This document shows, in pieces, positions 5,616 to 6,022 of a DNA stretch of 6,022 bases. Every line of letters begins with the position of its first letter. Within the stretch, counting starts at the first letter, position 1. The translations under genes were made by a program, and so were the position numbers. The notes under the pieces are model-generated. The model was given only the letters and a program-made list of their open reading frames with translations, had not been told where the DNA came from and made no database searches. The DNA comes from Desulfobacula sp. (GTDB lineage: Bacteria; Desulfobacterota; Desulfobacteria; Desulfobacterales; Desulfobacteraceae), in the NCBI GenBank assembly GCA_018702715.1, contig JABIYQ010000615.1, positions 1 through 6,022 of the forward strand, in the 5' to 3' direction.

Positions 5616-6022
5616 GGGAAAACTTTGTTTTTGAAAATATAAAACCAAAACCATGTCGTTGATAGCTCAACTATTTCTTTGCTATGTAAATCTACCCTGA
5701 CTTGGAGGAGGTTTCAGTATAAAGACAATTGATGCAAAAATTATGACCCGGATAAAAATTTTTATTGAACACCTTGATTTGTTTTCATTTTTTTAGAATA
5801 CAATTATAATTCAACCCTGTATATCTTATGGCAGTAAGCAATAAAATAAATTAAAAAATAAATTCTTGACGTGTAGATGCATTATAGCTATAAAGTATCT
5901 AAGTAATAGCTGGCACATACCACTATCTTTTTATATTATGCTATTAATTTATATTGGTACTTTTTAAACAGTGCCTGACCGAAAACCCGTATTTGGATGG
6001 CTCATAGAGGAGCAAAGCTCAC
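5616..6022. other. Non-coding AT-rich region upstream of the dct operon
   Basis: No coding frame of useful length was found on either strand. It holds an orphan GGAGGAGG (5704-5711), a rightward promoter candidate (5866-5894) and a shift to higher GC from about 5968 to the window edge. A divergently oriented gene or a mobile element probably begins to the right of the window. Confidence 0.5.
5866..5894 (+). promoter_or_regulatory. Candidate sigma-70 promoter pointing right, out of the window
   Basis: TTGACG (5866-5871) is followed by a 17-base spacer and TATAAA (5889-5894); each box matches five of six consensus bases and the spacing is ideal. A start near 5901 would transcribe rightward, divergent from the dct operon. 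The 12-bp palindrome TTATAGCTATAA (5882-5893) overlaps the -10 box and could be an operator. No downstream gene starts inside the window. Confidence 0.5.

Noticed and set aside
5653..5700. Short plus-strand ATG frame of 15 codons
   Set aside because: No ribosome binding site and too short; the preceding bases are A/C-rich.
5911..5928. TGGCAC on the plus strand as a sigma-54 -24 box
   Set aside because: There is no TTGC at the required spacing; the bases at the -12 position are ACTA.

Overview
The window holds parts of two secondary-transport operons, both on the minus strand and both of the TRAP (tripartite ATP-independent periplasmic) class. The sequence is moderately AT-rich. Shine-Dalgarno sites are clear, the proteins have Gram-negative type signal peptides, and the spacers carry palindromic repeats. 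TRAP carriers need a periplasm, so the host is a Gram-negative bacterium or close relative. The repeat style and protein flavour suggest a sulfate-reducing Desulfobacterota (Desulfobacterales-like) organism, but this is inference and no marker gene proves it.

Layout in transcription order, right to left. Positions 6022-5500 are a non-coding, very AT-rich upstream region. It holds a plausible sigma-70 promoter for the dct operon (minus strand), another pointing rightward out of the window, and a composition break near 5968 that could be the edge of another element. At 5499-5389 there is a possible 36-codon leader ORF with a strong ribosome binding site; its stop overlaps the dctP start (ATGA). 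Then come dctP (periplasmic substrate-binding protein, 5392-4397), a 245-base gap with a terminator-like hairpin (4351-4378) and a long imperfect palindrome (4166-4327), dctQ (small membrane subunit, 4151-3657) and dctM (large membrane subunit, 3660-2344). dctQ and dctM overlap by four bases. Together the three form a complete DctPQM-type TRAP carrier.

A spacer of about 417 bases (2343-1927) separates this from the second operon. Just after the dctM stop it holds a perfect 24-bp inverted repeat of REP/RAYT style, then several weaker stem-loops, then the likely control region of the second operon with a TTACATT/AATGTAA palindrome.

The second operon runs 1926-1 and continues off the left edge. 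It encodes a 142-residue exported protein of unknown function (1926-1498), a TAXI-family substrate-binding protein (1467-499) and a DUF1850 membrane-anchored protein from a TTG start at 487, cut by the window edge. In known TAXI-TRAP loci a fused DctQM-type permease commonly accompanies the TAXI and DUF1850 genes, so one is expected beyond position 1.

The substrates of neither carrier can be read from the sequence. The least ordinary items are the exported protein leading the TAXI operon, the small ORF coupled to dctP, the long palindrome inside the dct operon, and a GTTACATT-type motif found upstream of both operons.
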